DNA of 64,000 nt from Candolleomyces eurysporus (GCA_027579435.1 JANBPK010000863.1:1-64000); one strand, 5' to 3'. Positions 34,690 through 47,300 are shown, counted from the first letter of the stretch. A program made the numbers and translations. Notes: a model not told the origin generated them from the letters alone.

Positions 34690-34950
34690 GTGCTATAATA
34701 TACTCACACTCTGTCCGACGTTGAACTTGGTGACACCTTCACTTAGTTCGATAGCTTCTCCTGCCATTCCCAAACCAAGAATACCAGTCCAGTCCCCAGG
34801 AAAGGCAAACTTTCGCATCTTGCCGTCATCAGGTTTTAACGCCGCTGATTCAATCGTGGCGAGAACTTCCTCCTTTCATGGCTTAAGGATAGGCATCGTC
34901 GTCGATAGCAAGGTCGGCACCAACACGTTGGTTCATCAGATAGTGGGCTA
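34690..34950 (-). pseudogene. MDR oxidoreductase exon-1 remnant
   Basis: The minus strand reads KEEVLATIESAALKPDDGK, then MRKFAFPGDWTGILGLG, GEAIELSEGVTKFNVGQSV and a GTGAGT donor. This is the first exon of a copy-A-like MDR gene. The expected in-frame Gly/Pro segment before KEEVL is broken by a stop and no later exons follow. It lies tail-to-tail with copy C; a trace of the same remnant (FNVGHSV-GTGAGT) sits at about 59520-59550 beside copy D. Confidence 0.65.
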
Positions 34951-36519
34951 ATTTCTGGTTGAGAGAGCCGCAAGTTCGCTAAGACTTCTCATGGGCTGCT
35001 AGCCCTTCTCGTAGCGACGAATTCCTTAGTTCCTGAGTCCCCCCAGCAGGGATCATATCTGAGAAGAGCGGGGATACCTCAGCTTTCTATCGGTCACCGT
35101 AATGCACTCACTAGAACGCAGTCAGGATTTGGAATCCTATCGGAAAGTGACGACCGATATCACATTTTCCTAATGCGTTGGTTTAATACTAGATAGCCCA
35201 TACACGACACGAGAGAGTTGACTTGGGGCTGAGTTAATGGACACCAATAGGCGGGCTTAAGCTTTAAGGCTAGAGCCTTTGCCACACAGAACCAAACATC
35301 CAGCATCCCATCGATTCGCGTGTTCAATTCTCTCCGGCGCAAACCCTTTCCGACTTGCAGCTCTATAAGCAGGAACTGGCTTTAAGCAACTAGCCGGCGC
35401 CCTGCAGGGCTGCTCCAAACCCGTAGAGCATCCATTTCAACCGATTGGGATCGCTCGTCTACGAGTAGACGCCGACTTCATATGCAAGCCTACGAACTAG
35501 CCCACAAAGGCAACCGATATCCCTTCCTGCGTGATAGGTTTGACTTCGAAACCGGATCCTCACTCAGAAATTCTTGTACGGGTACCTGACTATCCAAGAG
35601 CCTCACTACCTCATGGCCACTGGAAGCGGTCCTGGCTAAGCCCGAGCTGGAGCTGGGACTATTGTCTTCTCTTGTAGTATTCTCCGAGTCCAATTCCAAT
35701 TTTAAATTCATCTAGACTTGTTTCAAGTTGACTGTCAACCTAGCAACGACTGTATCATGCGTTAGGCATCCACTAGGTTACTTGATTCTTGAAGCGTTCG
35801 ATCTCGACTCTTCAGTGGATGNCCCCCCACCGCTCTAGTCCGACGATCACTTCGCGCAGCCGTAATGGGTGACGGAATTACCTCCGGGGTTGGCTTGGAT
35901 CAGCAGTAGGTCGGACCCAAATGTAGCATGGAAGACTACCTGCCCTTCGACCGGCGAGTCTATCACCGCCGAAGCCCAGATTGCTCGCACCTAGTGGGTC
36001 GGTATCCTAGTCGTATTTTCGTTTCTGTACATCTGGGCTGGCAACTGCGTACTCTTCGAAGCGGAGCCGCTAACGGCATGTACATCGTGCCCTCCATTCT
36101 TGGATATCCATTCACCGCACACCAGAACCAAAGATTGCCTTGACACAATCTCGGCTAACCGGGTGGCAGTTGGCGTAAAGCCAGAAACCTAAACCTGGAC
36201 CAGATCTGGAGACGAATTGCGGGACGAGTACTCGATAGTTGGGGAGCTAGAGGTAATAACTGGAACGGGAACGAAGGTATATATATTATGGGCCCTGCGT
36301 CAACTCCTTTCTCTTAGATCAACCTCCTGCTGCGAGCAGTGTACCTCGGGCGAAACCTCCCTTGTAACTCGGCGTTTAGCAACTCGCTCTTAAACCCGAG
36401 GATATAACCAACACAGTGTGTTGGTGACCAATCGACAACCTCCGCACCGTCCCTCCAACACATCTGTGTCTGGCGTGCTATCTCAAAGCCCGAGGAAACG
36501 TCCACAGTAACGATCAACG
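34951..36519. other. Intergenic, boundary of the accessory region
   Basis: No gene recognised. A single N at 35822 precedes a C7 run. Near 36280 the sequence GTATATATATTATG could serve as the TATA region of the next small gene. Confidence 0.4.
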
Positions 36520-36990
36520 ATGCCGAACAAGCTCACCCGTCGGTTGAAGTCCATCTTCTCTCGGAGCGGGTCAAGAAACTCCTCCCGATCCAACAGCGCC
36601 TCCTCTAGCCCAGCTTCCACCCCCTCCTCCTCCCCGCCCTCTAGCCAACGAAACTCAGCCGCCTCGTGCGACATCTACGCTTCAGATCTTGCAAGCCTCT
36701 TATGCGCATCACCCACCGCGACGCTCACAGAGAACGATTGGGAAGCATTGGAGGCAAATGAGGCCAGAGCTAACGGTGGCGCCACCGATTTCCCCGACCC
36801 CGAGTCAAGGAGGCGCCGTCGACCCGTCTCTATGTTCGCTTCGCTATCACCGCAAGCCCAAGAGCGCGCGCACCTTGCGTCCGTTAGACGTAACTCGTCA
36901 GTGTTCGCTGGCCAATTCATTATGATACCCAGGATCCCTGGGGTGCGTATGCTTAGTGCACAATCACGCCAATTACCCTTTGCTGATTAG
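36520..36990 (+). CDS. Small Ser/Arg-rich hypothetical protein
   Basis: Intronless frame of 156 codons from ATG 36520 to TAG. The first third is basic and Ser-rich (KLTRRLKSIFSRSGSRNSSR), the middle has an acidic helix-like part (TENDWEALEANEARA), and the last third contains SMFASLSPQAQERAHLASVRR. No known domain. A leader rich in pyrimidines and a TATA-like run lie 240 bases upstream. It may be a real, mostly disordered small protein; the opposite strand also has an open frame, so confidence is moderate. Confidence 0.45.
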   Translation: MPNKLTRRLKSIFSRSGSRNSSRSNSASSSPASTPSSSPPSSQRNSAASCDIYASDLASLLCASPTATLTENDWEALEANEARANGGATDFPDPESRRRRRPVSMFASLSPQAQERAHLASVRRNSSVFAGQFIMIPRIPGVRMLSAQSRQLPFAD

Positions 36991-37493
36991 TTGGCTCCCT
37001 TTTTAGTACTGCTTCTGATCACCCCGTTACGTGGTGGAGATGAGACTTTTGCCTTTTTGTGACGATCGTGAGTGGTTTCATCTATGCGGTGCATCGATGC
37101 TAGGTTTCTGACCTGTGTTTGTTCAGTTACGACCCATTTGACTTCATGATCAGTTCGGATATACGCTACCCCGCCCTTCTTTGACCTTGTCCGTTTCTTA
37201 CGACCTTTGATGCCCCCACATTTAGAGCACGTCTTTGTTTGACTTGTCCTGTAAAACTATAAAATTGTAAAACTGTAAAATAGTTGTTGTACTAAAATCG
37301 AAAATGGTTCTGTGGATAACCTAGACATCGTTGAAAACCTACTACGTCACACCAATGGTCTCACTTCAGTGTCTGAGGGGGCGGGAGGAGAAAACCGCCC
37401 TCTCAGCGCAACCAGCAAGCCTTCACCGCAATCACCCACTTCGTTTTGTTGCTGCGCTTTCAAATCCACAAATCCACAAACAAAGGGCTCAAT
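36991..37493. other. Intergenic between two small genes
   Basis: No gene seen. AT-rich direct repeats of GTAAAACT occur around 37250-37280, probably part of a 3' flank. Confidence 0.5.
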
Positions 37494-38027
37494 ATGCTCG
37501 CGATTAACACACCTCACCTCGTTCGAGCCATAAAACAAGCTGGCACGAAACTTCATCCATACAATCAGCTCACACCAACCTCGAGGGTCATCACGACCTC
37601 TCAATTCAACAGCCCTCACAGGCTCCTCTCTTTCACTTCCAAATTTCGAAACAATTTCGGTGGCAGCAGCGACCTCCCCACCTCCTCCCATCCTGGCAAG
37701 ATAGTCGAAGAATCCTCCGACGAAACCACTTCCAACGTCTACCTCATCAACGCTTTCACTCAGGGTCACGTCACCGACTCCTCGCATAACGAGAACAAAG
37801 CGGACCCACAGTACCAGTCCGCCATCAGGGGAAGGCATACGAGGCTTCATGGGTCAGGATCGCCCTTGGATGCGGCGAGCGCGGAGAATGGTGTTAAGCA
37901 AGCGAAGCCGAAGCAGATGGGGATGGGGAATAAAGAGCAGGTGGGATTCGTGGAGCAGGTTGGTAGTGCTTCGGCGAGTGCCATCAAGTTCGAGGACGAG
38001 GAAGAGGAGAGAAATAGGAAATTATGA
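37494..38027 (+). CDS. Conserved fungal hypothetical with mitochondrial-type presequence
   Basis: Intronless frame from ATG 37494. The N-terminus is basic and amphipathic (MLAINTPHLVRAIKQAGTK), consistent with mitochondrial import. The body contains GKIVEESSDETTSNVYLINA, GRHTRLHGSGSPLDAA and MGNKEQVGFVEQVGSASASA, a pattern I associate with small uncharacterised basidiomycete proteins. No catalytic motif. The upstream in-frame start at 37446 is not GTG/ATG-preferred in context, so the internal ATG, preceded by AAT, was taken. Confidence 0.65.
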   Translation: MLAINTPHLVRAIKQAGTKLHPYNQLTPTSRVITTSQFNSPHRLLSFTSKFRNNFGGSSDLPTSSHPGKIVEESSDETTSNVYLINAFTQGHVTDSSHNENKADPQYQSAIRGRHTRLHGSGSPLDAASAENGVKQAKPKQMGMGNKEQVGFVEQVGSASASAIKFEDEEEERNRKL

Positions 38028-38247
38028 GAAGCGGAAGCAAGGAGACGAAATTTGTATCGGTATCAATCGAATTGTGCAATTAGTGTATTCTAGGTTGTAT
38101 TGTATCCTGTTATCAAAATGATGAGCGCAGAAAGCATGCGAAGGTTGAGAGGACGTACCACAAGAAGCACCTCTACACCGAAAGCGCAAGATGACTTTAA
38201 GAAAGTAATGACAGCACAGGAATAATGATAGCATCGAACAACCTGCT

Positions 38248-39761
38248 CTACCCCGAGATACCATGGTATATCTCAATTCCCAGCTCATCGAGCGCCGTTC
38301 TCCCTCGCTTGACCCAATATTGGAATGCGTCCGGATGTTCGAACCACAGGCTATGAGGTGGGGGNAGACTTGTCTTCAAGAGGGACGCCCGTCTGTTCTT
38401 CAAGTTGCTCTACATCTGACGACGGGTATGGCAACGACGACGGTGGAGGCTGGAGGGGCAAAGACGACGCGTCCGAGCCAGTAACTGGTGGTGAAACCAC
38501 CTCGTCAGAAGGCCTCCCACGTTTCCTCGACGGACCAGGCGTCTCTGACCGCGAGCGGCCGTACGCCCCATCGACATCCACAAGCCCACCGCTCCTCATC
38601 CACCCAGCGATGTTGTCTTCGTGTTTGACGGCATCGAGTACCCCCACGATAGCGAGGAGCGTCTGGTCGTATTCGAGAGGCTTGCCATCGTCGCCTACAG
38701 CGTCAGCAGTGGCTTTGGCGATCCGCTCTGCGAGTTGCTTCACCTTTTTCTCTGAGCGTTTGCGTTTGGTCGTCGAGGAGTCCTCTTCGTGCAACCTGTC
38801 CTGCAGTTCTTGGACCGACTCGCCTTCCTTGACTTTGAGATCGTGTTTGCGCATTTCCGATACGTATTCTTTAATGCAGAGGTGGTTCCATGGCTGGAGG
38901 TGGGCTTTCAACGGGGAGTCGTCCAGTAGCAGAGTGGATTTGGCGGAATGGTCGAGGTGGGATAGTGCTTTCCAGGGTTTAGCTAGATCTTTCGTCGTCT
39001 GGGTTTTCCGATCTTCAATAAATGTCAGTATACTCTCTACCACAGAGCGATTATAACGCACTATATGCTGCTTGGCTCAACCCAAGCGTATCTCTCGCCC
39101 AAATCGCAACCAACTCCCCCTTCCTCCCCTCGAAGGAATGGTTCACCATATCGTCCACGCTATGAGGTTGCGCAGAGCTCCAAACCATCGTATCCAGCCA
39201 TTCTCGAGTCTTTGGATCGAGGAGATAGTCCACGAACGTGAAGAGGTACGGTCTTCTGTGAACTGGACGTAGCGGTCTGTTGGCCCCCTGGAGTTGGTAT
39301 GCATTTCTTCGGGTATGTGGGCTGCGCAGAACGAGGGTGCCGTTGAGGTCGAGAATGAGGAGCTTTCGTTGGGATTTGCTGTCGGTCACTTCGGTACTGG
39401 GTTGGAGGGATATCGAGAGGTATTCTGGTGATGGTTCGGTCTGCATCGGAGGAGTTGGGCTGCGAGTACGCGATCTTTCCCGATTCCAGTCTTTTGGGGG
39501 TTGAGGAGCATTGTTGAGTGGTCGATCTTCGTGGTTTGGGTGCTCGTCAGCAACGTAGTCGTCTGCGTATGGGTCCTGTTTGACCTCCGAGGTGCCCTCT
39601 GGGTCGTAATTGTAGTCGTAGTCGAATTTACGCGTCATTATTGAGGATTTTGGGGGTCCGAAGTGGTGAGAGTGCTTTGCGAGGCCAGAACTCTTCCTGG
39701 AAGGTTGAAGAAACCTGCGGATAAAAGGAAACGACGTCAATGGGCGTAATCCCGCGCTCAT
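38248..39761 (-). CDS. NIF/FCP1-homology HAD phosphatase-like protein
   Basis: The first exon encodes a disordered N-terminus, then LLILDLNGTLVLR, RPYLFTFVDYLLDP, EWLDTMVWSSAQPHSVDDMV and ARDTLGLSQ: the NLI-interacting-factor/FCP1 fold, which dephosphorylates protein Ser/Thr. After an intron near 39009-39054 come TTKDLAKPWKALSHL and LLLDDSPLKA, the second half of the HAD core. The catalytic motif is DLNGT; the usual second Asp of DxDGT is Asn, a variant seen in a fungal subfamily. The frame breaks at the N at 38365 beside four G. In the alternative frame the C-terminus continues HSLWFEHPDAFQYWVKRGR to TAG at 38248-38250. Start could instead be the ATG at 39638. Confidence 0.82.
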
Positions 39762-39986
39762 AGCGTGTCGAACTTGGATTAAACACCAAAAGAATACGCT
39801 TCTATGTTTATTCGAAAGCTAAGCAACCGCGAAGAGGGAGAGTCGGAGAAATAGCCGATGACAAAATGGACGGAGACGGGCGGGAGGAAGGAGATTGATG
39901 GCTCTTGACCTTGATCATTTCGCCGGTAGTCAGGCACAATCACACATATTTGTAGGCGCTTGTGTAGGCTAGAAACTGGAACTAAT

Positions 39987-40874
39987 TTACACAGACGAAA
40001 CGACGTTTGCATCCTGAGCAGCATTTGTAAGTGGTCCTACAACTCTAGTCTCCTTTCCAAATAATATTTCCCAATCGTGGTCCAGGTTAGAAATCTTTTT
40101 CCTGGCCATAATGATCTTGGGCTTCTCGATGACATACATCTTCCCCTCTTCCAGGAATGAGTACATATGCTCTACATCCTCAATCATCACGTTGGCTTTA
40201 ATATCCCCCGAGCTGTCACTGAGTATCAGAGAAAACAGCTTCCCTTCCGCGGACAATCGCCAATCGAAGCGTGTCGTCAGTTGTGATCTTTGCTTGACGA
40301 ACGCTTGAATCGTCCAGCTTGTTCTTGAAGGACAAAGGAACCTGATAGGCGAAATGATACCTTTGGATGAGGGTTCCGACAGCTGATGCTCTACAGAACA
40401 GGCGGGGACGGAAGTCGGGATAGATAACTCCCCAGCGCTTGGTGATGCCAGCGGCGTGGGGTCCCCGATCCTGTGTGGTACTTGGCACACAGCTTCAACC
40501 TCTAGCACAATGACAAGGCTGGAAATTCAATATTTTGAGCGAAAACAAACTACGGATGGAACGTTAGATAGAGCGCACCACCTATGTATGACTGTGGGAT
40601 TGTTGTACAAAGTTGCCAGACCTACAGTGACAATTGAATGCTTTCTTAAAACTCCAGCCTCCGCAAGTGGATTGAACCGAGTTGCCAACACGGATGTGAT
40701 CCAGCGAACTCCGTCCGAGAGGACCAGTCTGTACCGTGAGCCGCTCCCACTAGTGGTACCTATAGCCTTGATGTCGAGAACCTGGAGAGTATGGGGTGCA
40801 CGAAAAAGGGGAGAATCGGAGGGCATTGTCAGTTGCAGTTGTTCGCAGCTGCCAGAGGTGAGCTGAAATGTCAT
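39987..40874 (-). CDS. Short RPA1/RFA1-like protein (two OB folds only)
   Basis: Exons 40874-40582 and 40518-39987 give about 274 residues. The first 110 resemble the RPA70 N-terminal OB fold: TLQVLDIKAIG, RYRLVLSDGVRWITSVLAT and HSLVIVLEVEAV across the intron. The second half is DNA-binding domain A: WTIQAFVKQRS, EGKLFSLILSDSSGDIKA, EEGKMYVIEKPKI and ARKKISNLDHDWEI. DBD-B, DBD-C and the zinc ribbon of full-length RPA1 (about 600 residues) are absent, and no further exons are visible downstream. It is thus a truncated paralog or specialised two-domain ssDNA-binding protein rather than the essential subunit. The donor at 40581 was chosen because it preserves the frame. Confidence 0.78.
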
Positions 40875-41174
40875 GGCTTGTTTCGGACCCTACGAGAAGC
40901 TGCTCTCAGTCTCCAACTTCAACACGGAGGAAATTATAGCTAATTTGACTCACGTCAGCAGCCTTGGGTATAAGTGACGTGCAACTGAAGGCTCATCATG
41001 AAAGTCGGGCGCTTACAATTTGGCAGTCTAGGATCCGCCGTGGCTGTGCACAAGAAGCCGAAAGCAACTAAACCACAACAGCTGTCAGCCTGACTGTAGA
41101 CCTCTGCTGCTTGAACTTGAACTCTTCCCCTACAGGATACGCCTTTCCTCCATTATCGCAAACGGTTTCCGAAG
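40875..41174. other. Divergent promoter between the RPA1-like gene and CWC2
   Basis: About 300 bases between two divergent starts. Nothing else recognised. Confidence 0.6.
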
Positions 41175-42529
41175 ATGAGCGAAATAGCCACGAAAGCACT
41201 CCCACCACAGCCAAAGAAGAAGGTTAAAAAGCTCAAACCAGCACGTAAACAGGTCAAACCAGGCGATGTGGTGAAAACAGAGGCAGTTCAAACTGGAAAG
41301 GAATACAGTGCGTATTCCTATTCTTCGTTCAAAATTATCGGAATAGAGACCTCATCTGCCTTTAGATATCTGGTACAACAAGTGGGCTGGTGGAGACCGA
41401 GAAGACAGCTATTCCAAGTACGCATTATCATCTTCACGGATTGTTCATCCGCTTCAGCTAGCTAACCAACCAACCTTCTTACTTGCCCTCTTACAGCAAA
41501 ACAAAATCTCAGACACGATGCAGCATCAAACAAGACGCAGGCCTCACCCGAGCCAACACCACCGGCAACAAATACATCTGCCTCTTCTTTGCCCGGGGGT
41601 GCTGTCCGTACGGCTGGGAGTGCGAATACCGACACACCCTCCCTGACCCGGATGACTCGATGCCCGATTCGTCCAAAGACTGTTTCGCAAGAGACAAGTT
41701 TGCTGATTACCGCGACGATATGGGTGGTGTGGGTAGCTTCAACAGGCAGAATAGGACTTTGTATATTGGGAGAATTAGGGAGTGCGCAACAGCCGGTGAG
41801 ACGGAGGAAGTTATCATCAGGCATTTCAAGGAGTGGGGGAATCTCGAGGCGAGTACGTGTCTTCGTCCTACCTCCCTTCTATCTATCTATATCTCCTATT
41901 TTCTTTGAACTCTGGACTAATTACACTCCGCTTTTTTACAACTCTTGACAGTCCGTATCCTCCAATACAGAGGCGTGGCCTTCGTAACCTACACCCACGA
42001 ACTGAACGCCCAGTTCGCCAAAGAATCCATGGCCTGCCAGTCTCTTGATAACGACGAAATCCTCAACGTCCGTTGGGCAACCGAAGACCCCAACCCCGAA
42101 TCCAAAAAGGCTGAAAAACGTCGACTGGAAGAGCTCGGCCAGGAAGCCATCAAAGACCGTATGGACCCTCGTGTCATCGAAGCCATGCGCGCCGTGCGTG
42201 CTCTCGAAGAGGGCGACACTTTGGACGATGCTGGGTATCTGGTCGAGGAGGCAGACGATGACGACGAGGACGACGATGAGAGGGGCGCAAAGAGACGGAG
42301 GTTGGCGATTGAGGACGCTGCTTCTCTACCACCGCCGCAACAACAGGAAGCCCAACCCCCACAACCAGTCGGCCTTCTTACCACCGATACTTTGGAGAGT
42401 CTCAAGTATTTTGCTGAAATTCGGCAGAAGAATGGGTCTCTTCCCCCAGCACAGCCCAAGAAGGCGCCAGTCGCGCCTTCGGCCCCTGGTCTTGGTCTTG
42501 CAGATTATGGTAGCGATGACGAGGACTGA
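41175..42529 (+). CDS. CWC2: Pre-mRNA splicing factor Cwc2 (Torus-CCCH-RRM)
   Basis: Exon 1 ends at GGAAAGGAATACA; exon 2 is NIWYNKWAGGDREDSYS; exon 3 continues KTKSQTRCSIKQDAG and GLTRANTTG. This is the Torus part. The CCCH finger is CLFFARGCCPYGWECEYRH (C-x7-C-x5-C-x3-H). The RRM has RNP2 LYIGRI and RNP1 RGVAFVTY and ends NVRWATEDPNP. The C-terminus is acidic then Pro/Gln-rich, ending YGSDDED. Cwc2 belongs to the Prp19-associated NineTeen complex and contacts U6 snRNA to shape the spliceosome active site. Frame intact across four exons. Transcribed toward TMA46 with a 320-base gap. Confidence 0.93.
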
Positions 42530-42851
42530 ATATCATAGATAGATGATTCATTGGGCGACGTTTCGTCGTAAATAGTTCTGGTTGTATGATACAGCGCTCC
42601 GTCTCCTATTTGAAGACGAAACGTTCGGCGAAACAGATATAATATGCGGGATGGATGATGTAGTGGGAGGTAGGAGCCTGCTAAAATGTGTGCAAACTCG
42701 AATGGAGTCGGAGTAAAAGAGATGAAGGTAAAAAATCCATATGGATCATAGCAAGGAAACCAGTAATGGGATGAGTATATAAAATTGAAGTAGTATGCAG
42801 GAGTGACGACGACAGCGATAATGGGATTTGGACCAGCGGTGAACGATGCGA

Positions 42852-44317
42852 TTATTCCAAAGAAAGGGCAGCAATACGAGCCTCTTCCGCAGCAAAATCT
42901 TCTTCCTCCTGCTCTCTCCTGTATTTGGCCAAATCCCAATCCTCTTCCTCCTCGTCCGAGTCTTCGAACCACTCTGGGTTGTATTGGAACTGGCGGGCGC
43001 AACATAACATATCAGCATCATCACACAACCAGTGTAGATGGAATAGATGATACATACGAGATCTCGTCCGCTCATGCCACTGTTCTTGCCTGCAGCGTTT
43101 TGAGCATCCTTGGCCTTGGACATAGCCTCTTCCTCTGCCTTCTTCTTATCCATACGCGTCTTCTTCCATTGGGCGAATGATTCGGGCGTTACGGGTGTGA
43201 GATTTGTACCCAATTTGTGTCGCTAATTACGAGAATGACAACCAGCATAAGACCCGTTAGCATATCACAGAAGCAGACAGAACGAGGGTCGGACGGAATG
43301 GGGTGTGGATGAAGGGTTCTTGGAATTGCTGTACCCACCTCAACCTCCAAGAATTCTTCCAAGCTGATCACATTGGCCTTGGCAGCCTCCTCAGCAGCTT
43401 TCTTCTGAGATTTGAGCACGAAGCCTGGTGGGAGGGCGTGGCGGTACTGGCATGAGTCGCCGTTTGGACATTCCCAGAACCAGCCGAATTTCTGGCTTTC
43501 GATGGCTTCGATGAAGAATTTGCAGACGATCTGAGGGAGGGTAAGGAGATATTAGTAACCTCGGAACAGATGGACAGTGTGTGTAGTGAAACGTACATCG
43601 GTTGTTGTACGTGGGTTACCTTGCTTGGAGAGGACGACGGATCGCAATTTATCCTCGTCCCATTGGTCCATCGTATCTGCACCATCATACACAGTCAGCC
43701 TTTCTCCTTTTCCCCCAAAACGAGAAATAAACAGCACAACTTACCCGCAAGCTTGTCCTCCCGGCTATCCGCGTACAAATTCTTCTTCTCGACCTTCCTG
43801 CCCACATCCAGATCATGGCTAAACTTGCACTTGTTTCCCTTATCACAGCTCCCCGCCTTGAAAAAGGCGCACAGCACGGTTTTGGGGTCAACGCCGAAAG
43901 GAACCTTTTGGACTTGGACAGGACGGAGCAAGGCAGCTTCCTCTTTCGCCCGTTTGGCTTCTTCGGCTTTGGCTTTTTCGCGCAGGGCTTTTTCCTTCTC
44001 CTTGTCGAGGGTATCGCGAGATTTGCCAGCCAAGGCTTGTTGCTTTTGGATCGTGGCGACCTGGGCTTTGACTTTGGCTGACTTGTTTTTCTGTGTAAAT
44101 AATTTAGGGTGCAAAGTGAATAGGTGGGTTGAGATGAGCGCGTTGAGGAGTTGAGGAACCTTACATTTTTCATGCCAAAGGTCTGTTAATGGGCTCATGT
44201 TAGCCTCGTATTTCCTCGAACTCGGAATTAACAGCAGGTAACACCTCACTGGCAACGTACCTTGTCATCCTTGACCTTGCTGCTCGACCCTTGGGCCTGC
44301 TTTCCCTTTGGTGGCAT
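42852..44317 (-). CDS. TMA46: Translation machinery-associated protein Tma46 / ZC3H15 family (DRG partner)
   Basis: Start [18 protein letters not shown] at 44317. After a Lys/Ala/Glu coiled-coil come two CCCH fingers: [19 protein letters not shown] and, after an intron, CKFFIEA...[11 protein letters not shown]. The DFRP domain follows ([33 protein letters not shown]) with an acidic C-terminus ([18 protein letters not shown]). The family binds and stabilises the translational GTPase Rbg1/DRG1 on ribosomes. At least five exons with short GT-AG introns; the frame is complete. CACGTG at 44506 lies in its upstream region. Confidence 0.9.
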
Positions 44318-47300
44318 CTTGGTCTATCTCAGTAGGTTTGCAATGTTCAAGTGGATTCTAGTGTTGTAGTACTATGAGCCTTGGGCAATGAATGAAGAGG
44401 CAGTGGAGATCGACGTCAAGATTACGGGCCAGTGGGCGGTGGTCGCAGTCGAGGGCGATGTCAGTCAGAGTCATGCGGGACCTTTGAGACGTCCCGCTTG
44501 GGATCACGTGAAGGTCCACAGATGTATCCTTCGGTGCCTGAGCCGAGTTCGGCTCGCTTCAAGCTTGCCTCCACCATCTGCGTCTCTTAGCCACTGCTTG
44601 AGAGCGGTTGGGAAGGAGAGTAAAATAGACTATGCAGTGCATGAAAAAGTCCGCAACTCGACTAAAAATATCTATCTTCCTTGGCCGTATCGAGCGCTAT
44701 ATGATCACCCTCACTTCCGCTTCCAAGTTGCTCCACTGGCTTCCAACCTTCGAACTCCTTCTGACAATAACCCGTACCGCCTCGCTCAGTATAGCCTGAG
44801 GATATCGTTATCAAAACCTATCTCTCTCTGTCACCCCTCCCGAGTCTTCGACTTCTCCGTCTTGATGGCCACCTAATGTTCATCACTCGGGGAGTCCCAA
44901 TAGGCGTGTGTACGTCAAGACACAGCCCACGCTTCATTGACAGAAGTCAATAGCAGTGTCTGACACACAATAAGCCTTTGCACCACCTGCTTCCTGCTTC
45001 GTTGAAACACTTCGGCCACCCTGATCATTGGCGCTGACACTCATTCAAGTCGTTTGAAAATACGGGATCGGTGTACTGACGATGATTATGGAAAGGGAGG
45101 AAACTTCTGAGGGTGTCGATATCACTTGGTACCTCGTGCCATACTGATCAAGAGCCCAGGTTTAAGGATGTTTGCAATCACAGAATGCAGGCAGACCAGG
45201 TATCAGAAAGAGGATTTTCTGACTTGGTGGGTGCCCGGCGCGCTATCTGCGAACGAGGCATCCTGAATGACCAGCCGCATATCTGTCAATCGAGTAGGAC
45301 TTGGTAGAACTGGGTATCACGGATATCTACTTGATTCCCTTTGAATGACTGCGATCAATGAGTACCAATGTTCTCCTGATTCCATGAATCTACGGGGATT
45401 CAAGTTCCCTGGAGGGTGGTTACAGTACGGCTTAGATGTGCTTTTTTTTCTGCTCCTTCAGTTGCGGATGATAATAGATTGGCAATCCAGGGCCTTGTCA
45501 GAGGTTGATCCGTCTCCTTCAAGCCCTCCTTCAACTTTAACTCTAAGATCAAGCCTCGGAGACAGATTATCGGTCTGCAAGCTGTTTAGTTTCGATGCGC
45601 CTAGCAAGGAGGGACCTCTCCGAGTCATCGGGAGTGGCTGCAGTACGGCTTAGTTTTTTTTTTCTCCTGTAGCTACGGCTAATGATAGATTGGCAATGCA
45701 AATTGTACCTTGTCAGAGGTTGATCCGGCTGCTTCACGTTCTTTTCACCTCTAACTTTAGGCTCGAGCTTCGTGACAAGAGATGCTTCGATTTCGTCTAT
45801 TCTCGAAGCTTGCTGCTCGGAACCACGGAATGGATAGTGACCTGTACGTACGTATTTTGCGGTACATGGCAATTCGGAATGCAGCTATGCGTATTACCGG
45901 CCTGAGGATATCCGAGATTGATAACACACTGCTCGTTTTCCGTGGCACGAGGTCCGGTTGGCAAAGATAAACTCAAGCGGGGCTACGATAAGCAAACTTA
46001 CACTCGCCTCGGAACGCGGTTGCAGCGTGTGTACCCTGCCTGCTTAAATTAATCTCCTCTCGACTAAAACAAACTATTAGGTGAACAGGCAGGCGGTGCA
46101 TCTTTAGACCCTGGCCCTGATCGCTCGGTAACCACGACAATCGATAAATCGATAAGCGCCCAGCATAGCTTGCCCGGGTGTAGTCAGGTTTTTTCCGATA
46201 ATGATGGTGGTGGTGATGATGATCAGAGTTATTGGCCTTCAACAAGGTAAGTAGGTAGTGTCCACTGACAACTCATGATATTTCATCGATCGTCAACCTA
46301 ATACAACGCAGAACTTTGAGATAAAATAGGCCTAGTAACTCCGACTAGGATGTCAATGGTGACCGCGTCAGACGTCAGACGAAAGTGGTGCATTTCTGAT
46401 CTCGGCGAGTCCGTCTCCGACGATGTTGGAGTTCAGGCCTCAGGTTCAATCAGCAGTTGAGAGGAGATGGCTCGGATTTAGCACTTGAAGTCCTATCTTG
46501 CCGCGGGAGTACTTCAGTTAATTATGCAGGGCAGGGTTATAGATAAGAGGGGACTCCCCAGGGTTCTTGTTCTGACACTCTCCCGTCTATATTTGTTGTC
46601 GATTGTCTTGGTAGGAAAGGTGAGTATATTGAGTATCATGTTGCGACCTGTAGCCCACAGGTGTCAAGAGGCTTCCATGAGGGGACAAAAATTTTCAGTT
46701 GAATTTCACTTATTCTGTCAGTGGGCATTTCGGAGTGTACACCCACAGAATCTTCGAGTGCGACCGACCGTTACTGCCAACAACTCCAGGTGAAACGAGT
46801 ATTCCATTAAGTACCAAACGACTCGAAACTCCGTCGTATTTCCGCATAAAAGTTAAATTTTCTTCATTCCACAAATTCGTCCTGCCTAGGCCTGTTCGCC
46901 GTGGACCTGGATGGTTAAATTGTTCTCATGCGGACATAGAGGTTGCCATAAGACTCATGAAACCAAACGCAAAGATTACCCAGTAGTTAGACAATCCCCC
47001 GGACGACAGAAGGCAATTCACTGAGCAATTGCAAGGAGAAAACATCAGCGCCCGCGGTGAGCATCATGATATGGTTTTGCTCCCGCTGATGGCTCAATAG
47101 ACGCCAGGCCGATCCGTCGTAACTTGGTGATGCCTCAACTGATGCACCGGGAGGGAGTCGACTGAAATGGCCGGGTTGGCCTGGCTAGGAGTGCTGACCC
47201 TTGGAGAGGGAAGTGGGGCTTGTTGGTTTTGTTCCTTTGTTGGGGAGATTGATATTTCATCGGCATTGACTCGGGCCTTTCCTGGTTCTTCGACGAGATC

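Noticed and set aside
44388..44876. 163-codon plus-strand open frame upstream of TMA46
   Set aside because: It starts in the divergent promoter region, has no motif, and its second half looks like low-complexity promoter or leader sequence.
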